This document shows positions 10,054-21,419 of a stretch of 64,000 nucleotides of DNA, in pieces (position 1 is the first letter of the stretch; the number at the start of each line of letters is the position of its first letter). Under the pieces are notes generated by a model, which saw only the letters and a list, made by a program, of their open reading frames with translations, searched no databases and had not been told where the DNA came from. The stretch is from Cladocopium goreaui (lineage: Eukaryota > Sar > Dinophyceae > Suessiales > Symbiodiniaceae). The position numbers were made by a program, and so were the translations under genes. The stretch is taken from positions 139,092 through 203,091 of the forward strand of contig CAMXCT020000132.1 of the NCBI GenBank assembly GCA_947184155.2, written 5' to 3'.

Positions 10054-13000
10054 TCAACTGAAACGATTGCAATCCGGACAGAATGGACACACGCGAACAC
10101 CGAAGAGATGTTTCAACATTAAATGTGTAAGCACCCGAAACCCATCCACAGCAGCCAATGGATCCCGCGCCAGTACTTCGCGACGCTCTGCCCAAGACAT
10201 CGGTAAAGTGAACTCATGCTCGAAAGGTCCCCTGGCAACAACGTCTTGCGATCCCAAATGAGGGAAAAACATGTCCCCTGCCGGGAAATCTTGCGTTATG
10301 GATGCGGCGCGGACAGGATCACAGGAGCGAACGCGCGTCATCCGAACAAAAAGCAACTGATGCGCTTCATCTGGCGTAAATGTCACAAACAACGGCACTC
10401 CGTACCGGATACGCATGGCTTGAATTTCGAACCGCATCCTTTTCCGAGCTTCTTGGGTCCCAGGCAGGCCTTGGGCTGTATGCCGCATGTTGTTCAAAAG
10501 TTTTCGGGCCATAGGCTTTAGGCCTTGCACATACCGGAGCTTTGCGACATCACCTTTGACGGGCCGTGGTTGCCCATTGACATCTATGTAGGAACCTTTC
10601 AAGGCAAGGAGCAATTGCTGGGCAGCCGCTTCGACGTGGCGCCCTGTCGGTTGCACCCATTCTTGGGTGTCCTCATCAAAGAATGTGCGGGAATATGCGT
10701 CTGTGGTACGTGAAAGGTTCAGCGCAGATCGAAAAAGCAAATTCCAGGATGTAAAGCCAAAAACCCAGTCACGACTGACTTGGGCTTCGATGCGCCGCGC
10801 CATGGCGCGTACCCACGTATTCAGCTCCACATATGGATCATCCGCGTGTCGTCGTGGCCGCTGTCGCTGGCTCCACTTAGGAACATCGGGTAAGCCAATG
10901 CCGTACGGGAAGACGAATGGGAAAGCCAACGCAAAATACAGCGGCTGGAACTGGTCCATAAGCTTGGTACCAGTATACAACGTCACTTCGGGCAGAGGCC
11001 GTGCAGATGCTGGCTCAGCGCGGGCCACAATCTCTTCCAATGCAGAAACATGTTGAGCATTCACGTCTTGGTATCCAGCACTTGTCTTTTCCAGGACAAC
11101 CGCATTGGGTTTCAGCATGTGACCAAATTCTCGTCTCGCCTCTTCGGCAGTCATTTGATCATTCACCGGTGTGGCAGCCTTTTGGCGTAACACCTGATCT
11201 AGACTCCCATCGTTGTCAAGCAATGCAATGATTTCAACCGGCACGTCATTCTCGGGAAGCATCTCAGCGCGCGTTTCTACTACTGCCATATCTAGACCCT
11301 GATATGCTGGATGGCTACGCGCAACCATGGCAGCAATCAGCCCTACAACGACCCGGCGACGAACCACGGCCTGGTGTATAATCTGTTGACGTATTGCCTC
11401 TTTATCTGTCTTATCACCGATTTTTATGATCACGGCTACCTTGTCACTTAATTCCTTACCAACGTGCGGCAGCATATTCACAGAAGCGTCGGTGGCCGGG
11501 GTTCCCAGACGCTCAAATTCCGCTAACAGGTCTTCCCAGGGGAGCGGGAATGTCGTGGCATTGCCCTTTGCACACAGACGATGTCGATTCATGAGCGCAT
11601 CTTGGGCTAGACTGCGATCTTGGAGATACCGCCATTCAATGCTGAAACAGGTTAATGCAGTCATGCAAGGACTTGCGCATACTAATTCCAACATCGTGCA
11701 TTCTTGTGTATATAATTCTCGCGGCGGATGCCCCAGGAACAAGTCGTTGCTCAGTGCCTCTAGGGGCTTCATTCTCTGTCGATATATCCTGGTGCGGCAA
11801 GACGTGCACATAGGTATTTCGCAATGTGTGCACAGCCGATTCGACGGACAACGCTGTATGCATCTTTTATCTTCTGGGCATGCAAGCACGCTCATATTAT
11901 ATGGGGCGCAAGCGATGGTACAGGTCCACTGCGCCAATTCGGATTGCAAACCGGGTTGCATATCAGCAGGCAAGGTCGTCACATAACGTGAGTGATACAT
12001 GCGCATCCCCAACAAAGCTTCGAGCATCTCAGGAACATGATCTAAGAACAGTCCAGTGCGTGGCTCGTATGCTCGTAGCCATGAAATTTGTTGGTTCGGA
12101 AAACCGTCCACGAATGGGAACCGACGCGCGCACACGAAGCAGATCGCGGTACCGACCTGGTGACCCAGCATGTTGGAACGGAATCTCCGCAAACAGCGTC
12201 GGTCAATAGAACAAGTCGCAAGGGGACCAGACTGTTGGCAGCGCTGCGTCAGCAGGTCCTGATATGCCTGGAATGTCGCTTGCGCGGGGCCAACCTGTGA
12301 TGACCACCGCAATGCCAAGTCATGTAATGCAGTCGCATGATGCAGTGCAATGTGTTCTGCGAGCGCCGCTTGGGTCGCACACTCGAACCCGCAGCTTCGA
12401 AATGCGCAATGGTAATCCGGCAAGTCATATGCCATCTCAGGGTCAGTTGCGGCATGCAGGCGTTCCGGCAACGTAGGCTTGTCTGAAAGAAGAGCTGCTG
12501 CATCTTGCATTGCAAAATCATACGTTGCCCGAGGGTCTTTGTTTCCTTGCGACGGCTTCCAAAGCCGCAAAGGATAGATATCTTCTGCGTCAGTGCTAGC
12601 GCGTTGAAGCGAACCAGTGCCGGATGTTGGTGCCGTTGTTGATCCGACCGGCGGTGCTTTGTGGCGCACACGGCGGGGAGGCACATTCATCTCTGTTTTG
12701 CGCAGTGGGCTTGCACTTGCATCTTGCTGCGTTGCCTTCCGTTTTCGCGCATTACTGCTCAGATTCACTTCACTGGTACTAGTTGGTTCTTGTCTCTCGG
12801 CTGCTGTGCTGTGCAAAAAACAGGTAGCAGCTGCATCTATTGCAGCTGTCTTGTGACCGACATTTTCCTTCTGAGCTGTCTCCATTGAACCATCTGACAA
12901 TCGTTTCCCAGCACCTTGCGTCTGTGTAGTATAGAAACCGCGCCACTGATTTGCTAATCTACGCGCGTGATGCATGCCTGCATCTGCAAAAGTCAACCCT

Positions 13001-13900
13001 GCCTGGAGAAGGGTGTGTAAAATTATTCCCAGCGCATCTAAGTTCCACCAAGCATCACTCACTCGATGCGCGTCTGTCTCGTCAACTTGCACATCTGCGC
13101 CCCTCTGGTCACAGAACCGCTGTAAGATTTCACGCACTTGCTTAATCTGCGGTGCGCGCAAATCGCTCGCTGCGCCTATGCCGGCAGCGCAGCCACTTGT
13201 TTCAAACGAATTTGTCGGCGGCGCTACCGTGCACGTTGCATTCATGTCATTTTGTTTGCTACCTTGGGCTGTTGTCTGCGAGTCGCCACTTGTGAACACA
13301 GGCCGTTCTGCTGGGTTAGCAGGCAACAAGGCAGCGTAACGGCCGTTTTTGTAGCGATAGAGGCGGAAGACTGGTACTAGCAAGCTGTCAAGTCGACCGA
13401 TGGTATAAACTTCATGCGGTACACTGAGGTCAGTGGCAGTTGAATCGTACACATGTACCTCAGCATTCACTTCACCTCGGCTTCCACTTGTGAAAAAACA
13501 TACTGCTCTCGCGAGATGACGCTGTAAGTCGAAGGCTTCGTCGCTCTCTAGTTGCTCCGGTTCTAAACTTGCCTGGCATGTTCTACATAGGTGAAAGCAT
13601 GCATCCTGACACGCAAGCAAATCTGGAAACTGTGACATATATCCATGAAAAATCAAATTTGCCAGCAGCGCATCAAGCCAAGACGTCGCGAAAGTTGTGC
13701 CATGTAAGTACCACGCCATCTTTGCAAATACGGTTTCTGCTCTTTGATCTGCTTGCTGCTCTGCTGTCTCCTTGTTACAACTCGGCTTCTCAGGTGTGCC
13801 ATCGCTTCTCTGCGGCTCTCGTTGCAAATCATTGAGTTCCGCTCCTGTCGGAACGGACTCTGCTTCTGTCTTCATTGCGTTGGTGGCCGTTGCGGTACGG
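10054..13900 (-). CDS. Helitron-like protein, N-terminal part up to Rep motif I (5' end in gap)
   Basis: This frame of about 1,280 codons is open from the gap edge at 13900 to the TGA at 10056-10054. The true start is lost in the 100-N gap. The codons apparently continuing beyond the gap should be ignored, because the gap length is arbitrary. About 110 residues before its end, near 10385, is the sequence LFVTFTPDEAH, matching Rep motif I of Helitrons. The remainder of the Rep domain, with the HUH histidines, lies beyond the TGA. A C2H2-like segment (C-x4-C or C-x8-C, then H-x4-H) lies near 12330-12410. Further Cys pairs near 11700-11850 suggest more zinc binding. The first 500 residues are low in recognisable motifs. 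Together with the downstream frame this forms one protein split by a nonsense or recoded codon. Confidence 0.75.
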
Positions 13901-14000
13901 NNNNNNNNNNNNNNNNNNNNNNNNNNNNNNNNNNNNNNNNNNNNNNNNNNNNNNNNNNNNNNNNNNNNNNNNNNNNNNNNNNNNNNNNNNNNNNNNNNNN
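13901..14000. other. Assembly gap (100 N)
   Basis: Exactly 100 N, the usual placeholder for a gap of unknown size. Sequence on the two sides differs sharply: GC-balanced coding DNA on the left, AT-rich non-coding DNA on the right. Linkage and distance across the gap should not be trusted. Confidence 0.99.
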
Positions 14001-14666
14001 GTTGACAAATAAGGGACTTCATTCTACTTATCTTGGAATATTGAAGTTCAATCAGTTACAATAAATGCAACTTGGCATTGCAAAGAGTAATTTCATGCGA
14101 CTTCCATAACCAATTGTCGGCATCTTCGGCGGCGAAACGGCTCCAGTTCAGCTCCAGTTTCCCCCGTTTGAACGGGGACTGGAGATGTGGAATTCTCTCC
14201 ACGTTTTTGTGGAGCACCACCGTTGTGAGATCCATTTCTCTTCTTTAAACCATGGTTTTAAAAAAACGCAATTCTATTTGGTGATCCCTTTCAGGTTCAA
14301 AAATCATCTTCTTTGTCAATTAAACCCTTCTGTTGATGAAACCCTATATATATAATCATATTGAATCATATTAAACTAGCTTGTTGGTTAAATTGGTTGT
14401 TGATTAAATCATATTAAATCCTACCTATTTTAGGGCTTAGCAGCTAGCACAGTCGCACGGTCGTCGTCTCGTCGTCTCAGGAGATCCGGGCCCAATATCA
14501 ATCAGTGTCATCTGGTCACTCCTCAAGTTCAACAAAGGATATTAGAGAATAATGCCTGTAATGATTGGATAATGTTGGATAATAAATAATATCCATCTAT
14601 TACCATTCTCCAACTATACAATATGGATCAATATGGATGATTTAGTAATAATTTAGATGAAAACCC

Positions 14667-14788
14667 TACTTAGATGGGCCATGGAGTTATTTAACCGGTT
14701 AGCAACTGGAATTATAATATCGAGAAAATCCGAATGAAGTAAGCCATTTACTAACTAGTTTTCACTAACTCCATGGCCCATCTAAGTA
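14667..14788. repeat. Foldback element with 23-bp perfect arms
   Basis: Bases 14667-14689 (TACTTAGATGGGCCATGGAG and three more) are the exact reverse complement of 14766-14788. The arms continue inward imperfectly for about 17-20 bp more (AACCGGTTAGCAACTGG against AACTAGTTAGTAAATGG), leaving a loop of about 35 bp. The whole is about 122 bp. It resembles a MITE-type foldback; no target duplication was determined. Confidence 0.8.
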
Positions 14789-15650
14789 TGAATACCCGCT
14801 GGTAATTTAACATCATATAGTTATTGAAAGTGGCACTTTAGTTCCTTGATCTACCTATTATTTTTTATGGTGATTTTCTATAGCAAACTATTAGTTGACC
14901 AGATGGTACTATTACAGGGTTGCTTAAATCACGACTTGGGATGATTAAACAAATCGTAAACCTCTGCCAAAGTATTAGTCAGTTGGAATGATTATCCCCA
15001 GTATATGGAAACATAAAACGTGTTCCAAACCACCAACCAGAACCTTCAATCACCACTTTGACCATGAAATCCGGTTGGTTGATTGGAAATCCCGCTGTAA
15101 TTATGCTCATATTGCTCATATTAGGTAGTATAATCCGCTGTATACCGATATATCCCAACTTATTTTGTTTTTCAATCGAGTTGAGCCCATTAAAAAAAAA
15201 AACTGCATAAACTCTGTTCCTCACTTCGGCGGCACTGCCAGACGCACCCAGCGCGTGGCGCGCAAATGCAGCTCTGCGTCGCGCATGCAATCGCTAAGAC
15301 TCAGGGGTTCGAAGGTCCTAACTTTCGCCAAGACATGGAGATTTTAGTGTGAACATCTGGGAAAAATGATAGGATAGTCACGTGAACATATGGGAAGATA
15401 TGAAAAAAATGACAATCATGGGGAAAATCATGGGAACATATTAACCTAGTGGATAATCATAGGAAAACACATGTGACATGTATGGGAAATATGAGGAAAA
15501 TATGAGGAAAAAATCATGGGTTCTTATGGGGAAAAAATGGGAAATATATGGGAAATGTACGGACAACACGACTAGCTGGATGGTTTATTTCATTGAACAC
15601 CCGAATGAAATGGAGAACTGGTGGTACCTCCATTTTAGGAAACTTCCATA

Positions 15651-15776
15651 AATATTGGTAAATTATAATATTTCATTAACCTGAATGGTTCGGCCATAAA
15701 AGGGTATGATTTCCTATATCAAAACCGTGATGCCAGGGTTCGGGAGAACAGTGAAGTCGTTATAATTTACTCATAT
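15651..15776. repeat. MITE-like element, copy A
   Basis: The ends GGTAAATTATAAT and CGTTATAATTTACTC form an inverted repeat. The interior shares CTAACCTGAAT-type and GTGAAGTCGTTATAATTTAC sequences with the copy at 16008-16130. AT-rich flanks and the short length suggest a Tc1/mariner-type MITE, but the family is not established. Confidence 0.65.
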
Positions 15777-16007
15777 ATAATATATGGATAAACATAAGCC
15801 ATAAACAATAGATATCGAATAGCTAAGAGTTACCAGAAGATCTAAGAGTTTTTGCAGCTAGCAATACAAAAGGGACCTCATTCATGGCGATTGATCCAAC
15901 CGGTGCATCCCACGAATCCTAAATGGCTTAAGAAAAGAAAACAATTCTATGTGGCATACCTTCTATGATTAATATAGGATATGTATATATATATTACATA
16001 CATTTAC

Positions 16008-16130
16008 ATATATCTGGGTAAATTACAATGTTTCACTAACCTGAATTAAGGCCTTTTGGGGATAATTTCACTTATTAACTATGATTCCAGTGAGGTCGCA
16101 GTGAAATCGTTATAATTTACCCAGATATAT
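16008..16130. repeat. MITE-like element, copy B
   Basis: The left end ATATATCTGGGTAAATTA is the reverse complement of the right end TAATTTACCCAGATATAT. The complementarity continues inward with mismatches, giving a terminal inverted repeat of about 22 bp in a 123-bp element. It is the better preserved relative of 15651-15776. Ending in TA-rich sequence on both sides is compatible with a TA target duplication. Confidence 0.75.
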
Positions 16131-16706
16131 GATTTATGGATCAACCAAAAACACGAAACCGATGCGTGTTTCTTTTTTTGGTTTTTCGCACATCCAGATT
16201 CCGAACATCTCCGCCAAGGTACAGTGGGTCAGCATATAAAAATAGTAACCACAAGTTACCGTGGCTATAAACATTACGCCATAAACATCGTTTGCTCATG
16301 GCTATCCAATTAGTATTTAAGCTCTATATTTGTCATAGATTTTTATCAGTAACTCATGGTGTCATGGCCATTAACATCCGAAAATCCTTCGGCCAGGGAC
16401 AATGGATAGTGACCAGATCTAGGCTTTTGCCAAATTGCTGCGTTCGAAGACATGGCCGAAGGGTAATCTCACCTGGGCTGAACGCCGAACGTAGGCACCA
16501 CTTGGCACCGGGAAATCATCTGTTGCTTGGAGTTTTCAACACACCAGTTTGCAACTACTACAACATTTGATATGATTGACGTGTCTGAGCTAATTTTGTT
16601 TTCATTGTGTCAAGATGCTGCTATCCTAAAAACAGCATTGCTTGCCCTGCCCTTTCGAACCATGAATAGTCCCACACCATCACGCAATCATGCAAAACTG
16701 CATACC

Positions 16707-17270
16707 AAAATAGCTAGTAAATGGATGAACATCCATTTACTAGTTATTGTATTTAATTATAAATATTGATTCAGAACCATATCATGTATAGTCATCCCCA
16801 AATAGATGGACAAATAACTCACCATCGAACTAATACAGATTTACTACAAACCATCTACTTAGGGATGACTATCTGGTTGGTGGTTTCAACCCCTCTGAAA
16901 GGATTTAGTTAATGGGAAGAATTATCCCATCTATTATGGAAAATAAACAATGTTTGACCATGCATTCCATTTATCACCACTGAACTGTATGGTCCGCAAT
17001 AACATATAGATATGGATCAAAACCCTGTATCCCTAGTGAACACCAAAATAGCTGGTAAATGGATGTTCATCCCCCTATACATAGTATTTAATTATGAATA
17101 TTGATTCGGAACCATATCATGTATAGTCATCCCCAAATAGATGCACAAATAAATCACAATCAAATTAGTAGGGATTTACTATAAATCATCTACTTGAGGA
17201 TAACTATCTGAACAAAAGAAGGCAATGAAAAGGTTTCTCCCATATATTATAGAAAATAGAAAATGTGTGA
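16707..17270. repeat. Direct duplication of about 230-280 bp, two diverged copies
   Basis: The block from CCAAAATAGCTAGTAAATGG through TATCATGTATAGTCATCCCC to the GGAAAATAAA-type segment at 16707-16985 recurs at 17045-17270, offset about 338 bp. Each copy includes an internal inverted pair, ATAGTCATCCC against GGGATGACTAT in the first copy. Copy 1 also contains a perfect 30-bp palindrome at 16714-16743, which has decayed in copy 2. Confidence 0.75.
16714..16743. repeat. Perfect hairpin, 14-bp arms and 2-base loop
   Basis: CTAGTAAATGGATG is followed by AA and then by its exact reverse complement. It lies inside the first copy of the 16707-17270 duplication. The second copy retains only the core GGATG-TT-CATCC. 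Confidence 0.85.
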
Positions 17271-17822
17271 CACTACCAACCAACTATATATATATAATTA
17301 GATATAAACCCACTTCCCTGTATCTTCCTATCTCGGGACTCCCAAGATATTACCCCATGACAGAATCTCCAACTGGGCAGTGCATGTCCCTGAAGATCTT
17401 GGAACCACTGCTCATCTAGTCCCTCCTACCTATGGTTTTGATATGTTTTTTGAGGGAGGTTTATTATTAGGGCGCAGTGATGAAATGATTTATTTATACA
17501 ATTTTATCTTCTCTTCAATGCATTGATTTAAGGGAAGATTTACAGATAGGCCCCCTATCTAATGGGGACATCTATGGTTTCCTGTAGATTTTCCCTTAAA
17601 CCAATCCATTGATATCTACTTGCCTACCTATCAAAGACAACCCATACAGCTACACACTACAACCAGCCTGGCCTTAAAGGGTTGCAGCCACAGTGTTGGC
17701 CACGCCAGGGAAACAGATGATGATACACAGCCGCTCCTGGCCAAAGCCGTTTCCACTGATTTCTCCCATTGCATGAAGTGAGTGTAGCAACCCCACACGC
17801 CCATGTTTGGCCTAGTAAGTAA

Positions 17823-18974
17823 TAGTTATATGTATATGGGTCCAGCTTGTGGAAAATGTTTCAAACCACTAACCAACTATAAATATATATATATAACTAG
17901 AGACAAACCAAGGTACCTGTATCTTCTTATCTAGTACCCCCATGGCTGAATCACCAACTGAGCACTGCAAGTCGCTGAAGATCTTGAAACAGGCACCTCG
18001 CCGTTATATAAAACTTATTAACATGCCAATAAGGCATTTTGTCCTTATTAGCATACTAGTAACGATTCATACGACATGCGCAAATCAATCCTTATTAGGC
18101 TACTAATTATTTTGGGCCTGTATACCACCCATTTTCCTTGTTAGGCTACTAATTATTGCCCAAGACATCCGGGGATACAAACCCATTTTCTTATTTACAA
18201 TCTAAAAATCTCTTAGGGTAGTACGGAGGGGCAGTGTCGAAGTTCATGATATTTCTACGAGCCATTTTTAATTGCAAACCCTGAGTCATTACCAGAGAGT
18301 AATCCCTATGAATCCCTGGAAAATAACTATTATATAGTCACTATTAATCCATAGTAATCGTGGCTTGTGACTGCGCCTATAGACTTCAAGATGCCCTTGA
18401 AAGAGAACATTCAGTGGTTCATTTTCAAGGAAGAACCCTATTCTCTAGACTTGTCAAACAATATCTTCTATTTGGTTTGTGTGGCCCCGGCTCTACAAAA
18501 ACCAGCCAAACAGAAGGTGGGGTAATTCTGAGGGTGACTTTTTACTTCATGAGTCTAGTTATATGTATATGGGTCCATCTTATGGAAAATGTTTCAAACC
18601 ACTAACCAACTATAAATATATATATATATAACTAGAGACAAACCAAGGTACCTGTATCTTCTTATCTAGTACCCCCATGGCTGCATCACCAACTGGGCAC
18701 TGCAAGTCGCTGAAGATCTTGAAACAGGCGCCTGACCGTTATATAAAACTTATTAACATGCTAATAAGGCATTTTGTCCGTATTAGCATACTAATAATGA
18801 TTCATACGACATGCGAAAATCAATCCTTATTAGGCTACTAATTATTTTTGGTCTGTATACCACCCATTTTCCTTATTAGACTACCAATTATTGTCCAAGA
18901 AATCAGGGGATACAAACCCATGTTCTTATTTAATCTAAAAATTTCTTAGGGTAATACGGAGGGGCAGTGTAGAA
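17823..18974. repeat. Direct repeat of about 418 bp, copies 733 bp apart
   Basis: Sequence 17823-18240 recurs at 18556-18974 with roughly 90% identity by eye, from TAGTTATATGTATATGGGTC to GGAGGGGCAGTGT. A third, shorter and more diverged relative lies at 17270-17420 (ACCAACCAACTATATATA through CTGAAGATCTTGGAACCACT). No coding potential was seen. Confidence 0.85.
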
Positions 18975-19640
18975 TTCTATGGGCCATTTTCAATTGCCAA
19001 CTGTGAGTCATGGAAACAGTGAAGCAGTTTGTTTCGCCAAACAATTCTGAAGGAATGCAGATGAATGACGAAGCAGGGGCAACGGGGGCCCTTGGGTCAC
19101 CCTGAACCCCGTCAAGTGTCCATTTCGCTCATCATGCCATCCATTGCATCGTGCTCAGGTGTAACGTTGACAGGTAGCTCTATCAGTGATCAATGGCTAG
19201 GACTTAGGAACCGATGTAGTAGAGCCTACAATATATACGGTCTGTGTAGGGGCTATACAAGGGGATGTTCCACACATCTATCTTTTATACTAACTCAATA
19301 AATATTTTTTTCAAACATCATCATGCAGTAACACTAGGAAACCTGTCAGCACGCTCTTCGTTGCAGTACGTTACTCAAACATGTCCATTCTAATTGGATG
19401 AAATCTCCCACGTTTTGCCGTGTCACTCGCATTAAACAAGTCCTGATGTTTTGCTTTTTGCTCGTGCTTTTCCCATGTTTTTTCCATGGTTTTCCCCCAT
19501 TGTGTTCTGCCTTAAACGTTTAAAGCCCCCGTTTCTGCCGCGGAGCCGGCACCGCACTGGCGCCCGTGCCATCGATCAAATCCCCACTGACCACCAGCAC
19601 CACATGGGAAAGTGAGATCTGAAAGTTGTGCAAAAAAAAA

Positions 19641-19760
19641 GGTCCCTGTTCAGGACACTGCCTATTCGGCAGACTAGTTACTGTTTCCTGCATGTCATAC
19701 AAGTGCCTAACTGACACAAATATGTCCAAGGACAAAGTCCTGGTATACATCTATAACTAA
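19641..19760. repeat. Double-hairpin repeat, copy 1
   Basis: The segment from GTCCCTGTTCAGGAC to GACTAGTTACTGT contains two adjacent small stems: GTCC/GGAC, and CTGCC with a TATTC loop closed by GGCAG. It recurs at 20405-20448, where the second loop is TGTTC. A further hairpin, AGGACAAAGTCCT, follows near 19730. Confidence 0.75.
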
Positions 19761-19764
19761 TGCA

Positions 19765-20600
19765 TATGTGTATATAGACATCAATATATATATGTATATA
19801 TATATCAATATGTATATATATATACATATATATATATATCAATATGTATATATATATACATATACATATATATATAAGTATATATAATACTAACGCTACA
19901 TTACATTACGATACATATTTACAGTACATTTACAGTACATTACATTACATTGCATTGCATACATACATACCAGCCAAAATCCATCAAATTCCAAAGACAG
20001 AAATCATCCTCTACATGACTCTCCTCTACATGACTCTCCTCTACATGACTCTTCTCTACATGACTCTCCTCTACATGACTCTCCTCTACATGACTCTTCT
20101 CTACATGACTCTTCTCCACATGACTCTTCTCTACATGAATCTTCTCCACATGATTCTCCTCTACATGACTCTTCTCTACATGACCCTTCTACACATGACT
20201 CTCCTCTACATGGCTCTCCTCCAACTGACTCTCCTCTACATGGCTCTCCTCCAACTGACTGTTCTCTAAATCCTGGACTATATATGCATAAGTAACTCCA
20301 AAGACAAGACCCTAGTCTATATGTATATACTGTATATATATACATAACTCCAAGGACAAAGTCCTGGACTACATATGTTTCCTATAAAAAATATTAAAAA
20401 AAACGTCCCTGTTCAGGACACTGCCTGTTCGGCAGACTAGTTACTGTGTCATCATGGTCCTGGCTGTAGTATTTATTTTCAAGAACAACATCCTGGTATA
20501 CATCTGCAACAATTTACATATATATATATATTAATACTTATATATATATATATCTATATATCTGTAGTATTTAGCTACTTTTATCTATATATATATATGT
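19765..20600. repeat. TA-rich microsatellites and a 15-bp minisatellite
   Basis: (TA)n and ATATATGT blocks occupy 19765-19880, 20275-20345 and 20515-20600. At 20008-20275 about 17 copies of a 15-bp unit, CTCTACATGACTCTC, make a minisatellite. Translations in it (Met-Thr-Leu-Leu-Tyr repeats on one strand, Ser-His-Val-Glu on the other) are products of the repeat, not genes. Positions 20600-20740 are loosely TTACA-repetitive. Confidence 0.9.
20405..20520. repeat. Double-hairpin repeat, copy 2
   Basis: This is a second copy of the 19641 element, with stems preserved and one loop base changed. Both copies follow a poly-A run and are followed by CCTGGTATACATCTG-type sequence and then TA repeats, so the repeated unit is about 120-180 bp. 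Confidence 0.75.
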
Positions 20601-20789
20601 ACATACATACATCCTACATTACATTACATTGCATTACATTACGTTCCAATGCAATACAATGACAGTACATTTACAATACATTTACATTACACAAAATTAC
20701 ACTACATTACATTACATTGCATCGTACATACCACCCAAAGTCCATCAAATTGCACGGACGGAACCATGGTAACACATGTCCAAGCGTTA

Positions 20790-21000
20790 TGTTTGGGTTC
20801 CATTTAGGATTTCCTTCAGAATTTTTTAGAGTGTCGTCTAGGCTCTCTTTAGGATGCCATTTAAAATTTCATTCAAATGGTTTCATGTAGGGATTCTCTG
20901 GGAGGGTTTCGCGTTTCTTAAAGATTTACATCTCTTAAAGGTTTTATTTCGGGTTTCTTTAGGGTTTCTGTCGAATTTCATGTAGGGTTTACTTTAGGAA
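20790..21000. repeat. Degenerate TTTAGGG/GGGTTTC-like sequence
   Basis: Repeated imperfect motifs such as TTTAGGATG, GTAGGG, GGGTTTCTTTAGGGTTTC and GTAGGGTTTACTTTAGG occur here. They recall plant-type telomere repeats (TTTAGGG) but are too diverged to be called telomeric. A similar, longer stretch lies at 39060-39540. Confidence 0.5.
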
Positions 21001-21271
21001 TGCTATGCATACTCTACGCTGCAGCTAGTTGCTGCACCTTGCCAACCCAACACTGACGTGGGAAAATACGATGGCCAAGCATGTCCAGCCATCATATTTT
21101 TGCATCTCCTTTTTGGACACCAACAATCCCAATTGCATAGAAGACCTGCGCATAATGGATACGTCTGTGTTTTATTTCGTGTCGAGGAACTGTATAGCAA
21201 ATTATTTGATAAACTATATTTCATTCAAACCTATCAAATATATTTCACAAAAATATTCATAGGATAAAGGG

Positions 21272-21391
21272 GGAAGACCTGAAAGTGCGAAGCACCGAAG
21301 AATATTTGTACCCATTTGGTTTGATTCGTCGGGAAGACCTGAAAGTGCGAAGTACCGAAGAATATTTGTACCCATTTGGTTTGATTCGTTG
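21272..21391. repeat. 60-bp tandem duplication
   Basis: The block GGGAAGACCTGAAAGTGCGA through GGTTTGATTCGT occurs twice in tandem with one clear substitution (GCACCG against GTACCG). It lies at the left edge of the AT island. Confidence 0.85.
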
Positions 21392-21419
21392 CCACTTCTT
21401 CCGGGGTCGGCGGCAGGGG

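Larger units (their letters stand above)
5014..13900 (-). mobile_element. Helitron-like element coding region (ends not found)
   Basis: One minus-strand reading frame continues from the assembly gap at 13900 down to the TGA at 5016-5014, about 2,960 codons, with a single in-frame TGA. It carries a Rep (HUH endonuclease) region followed by a PIF1-type helicase, the hallmark order of Helitron rolling-circle transposons. It also has an unusually long N-terminal region and a C-terminal cluster of zinc-finger-like units. Neither a 5' TC end nor a 3' hairpin-CTRR end could be recognised. The 5' side is lost in the gap and the 3' side runs into triplet repeats. Boundaries given are those of the coding frame only. 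Confidence 0.75.
14001..19620. other. AT-rich gene-poor region with foldback elements and duplications
   Basis: I found no reading frame with convincing protein character here; the longest are under 105 codons and low in quality. The region consists of miniature inverted-repeat elements, direct duplications and degenerate short repeats, annotated separately. At 15340-15570 the plus strand has a loose purine-rich repeat built from ATGGGAAA and ATGAGGAAAA. Confidence 0.7.

Noticed and set aside
14001-14064. Apparent start of the Helitron frame at 14022 (short peptide before the N run)
   Set aside because: The frame crosses 100 N of arbitrary length, so its phase across the gap is meaningless.
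15290-15330. GGTTCGAAGG resembling a tRNA B box
   Set aside because: The sequence lacks the required final CC spacing and no cloverleaf or A box is found upstream.
19844-20345. Frames of 113-141 codons in the 15-bp minisatellite
   Set aside because: Perfect periodicity of 5 residues on both strands shows they reflect the DNA repeat only.
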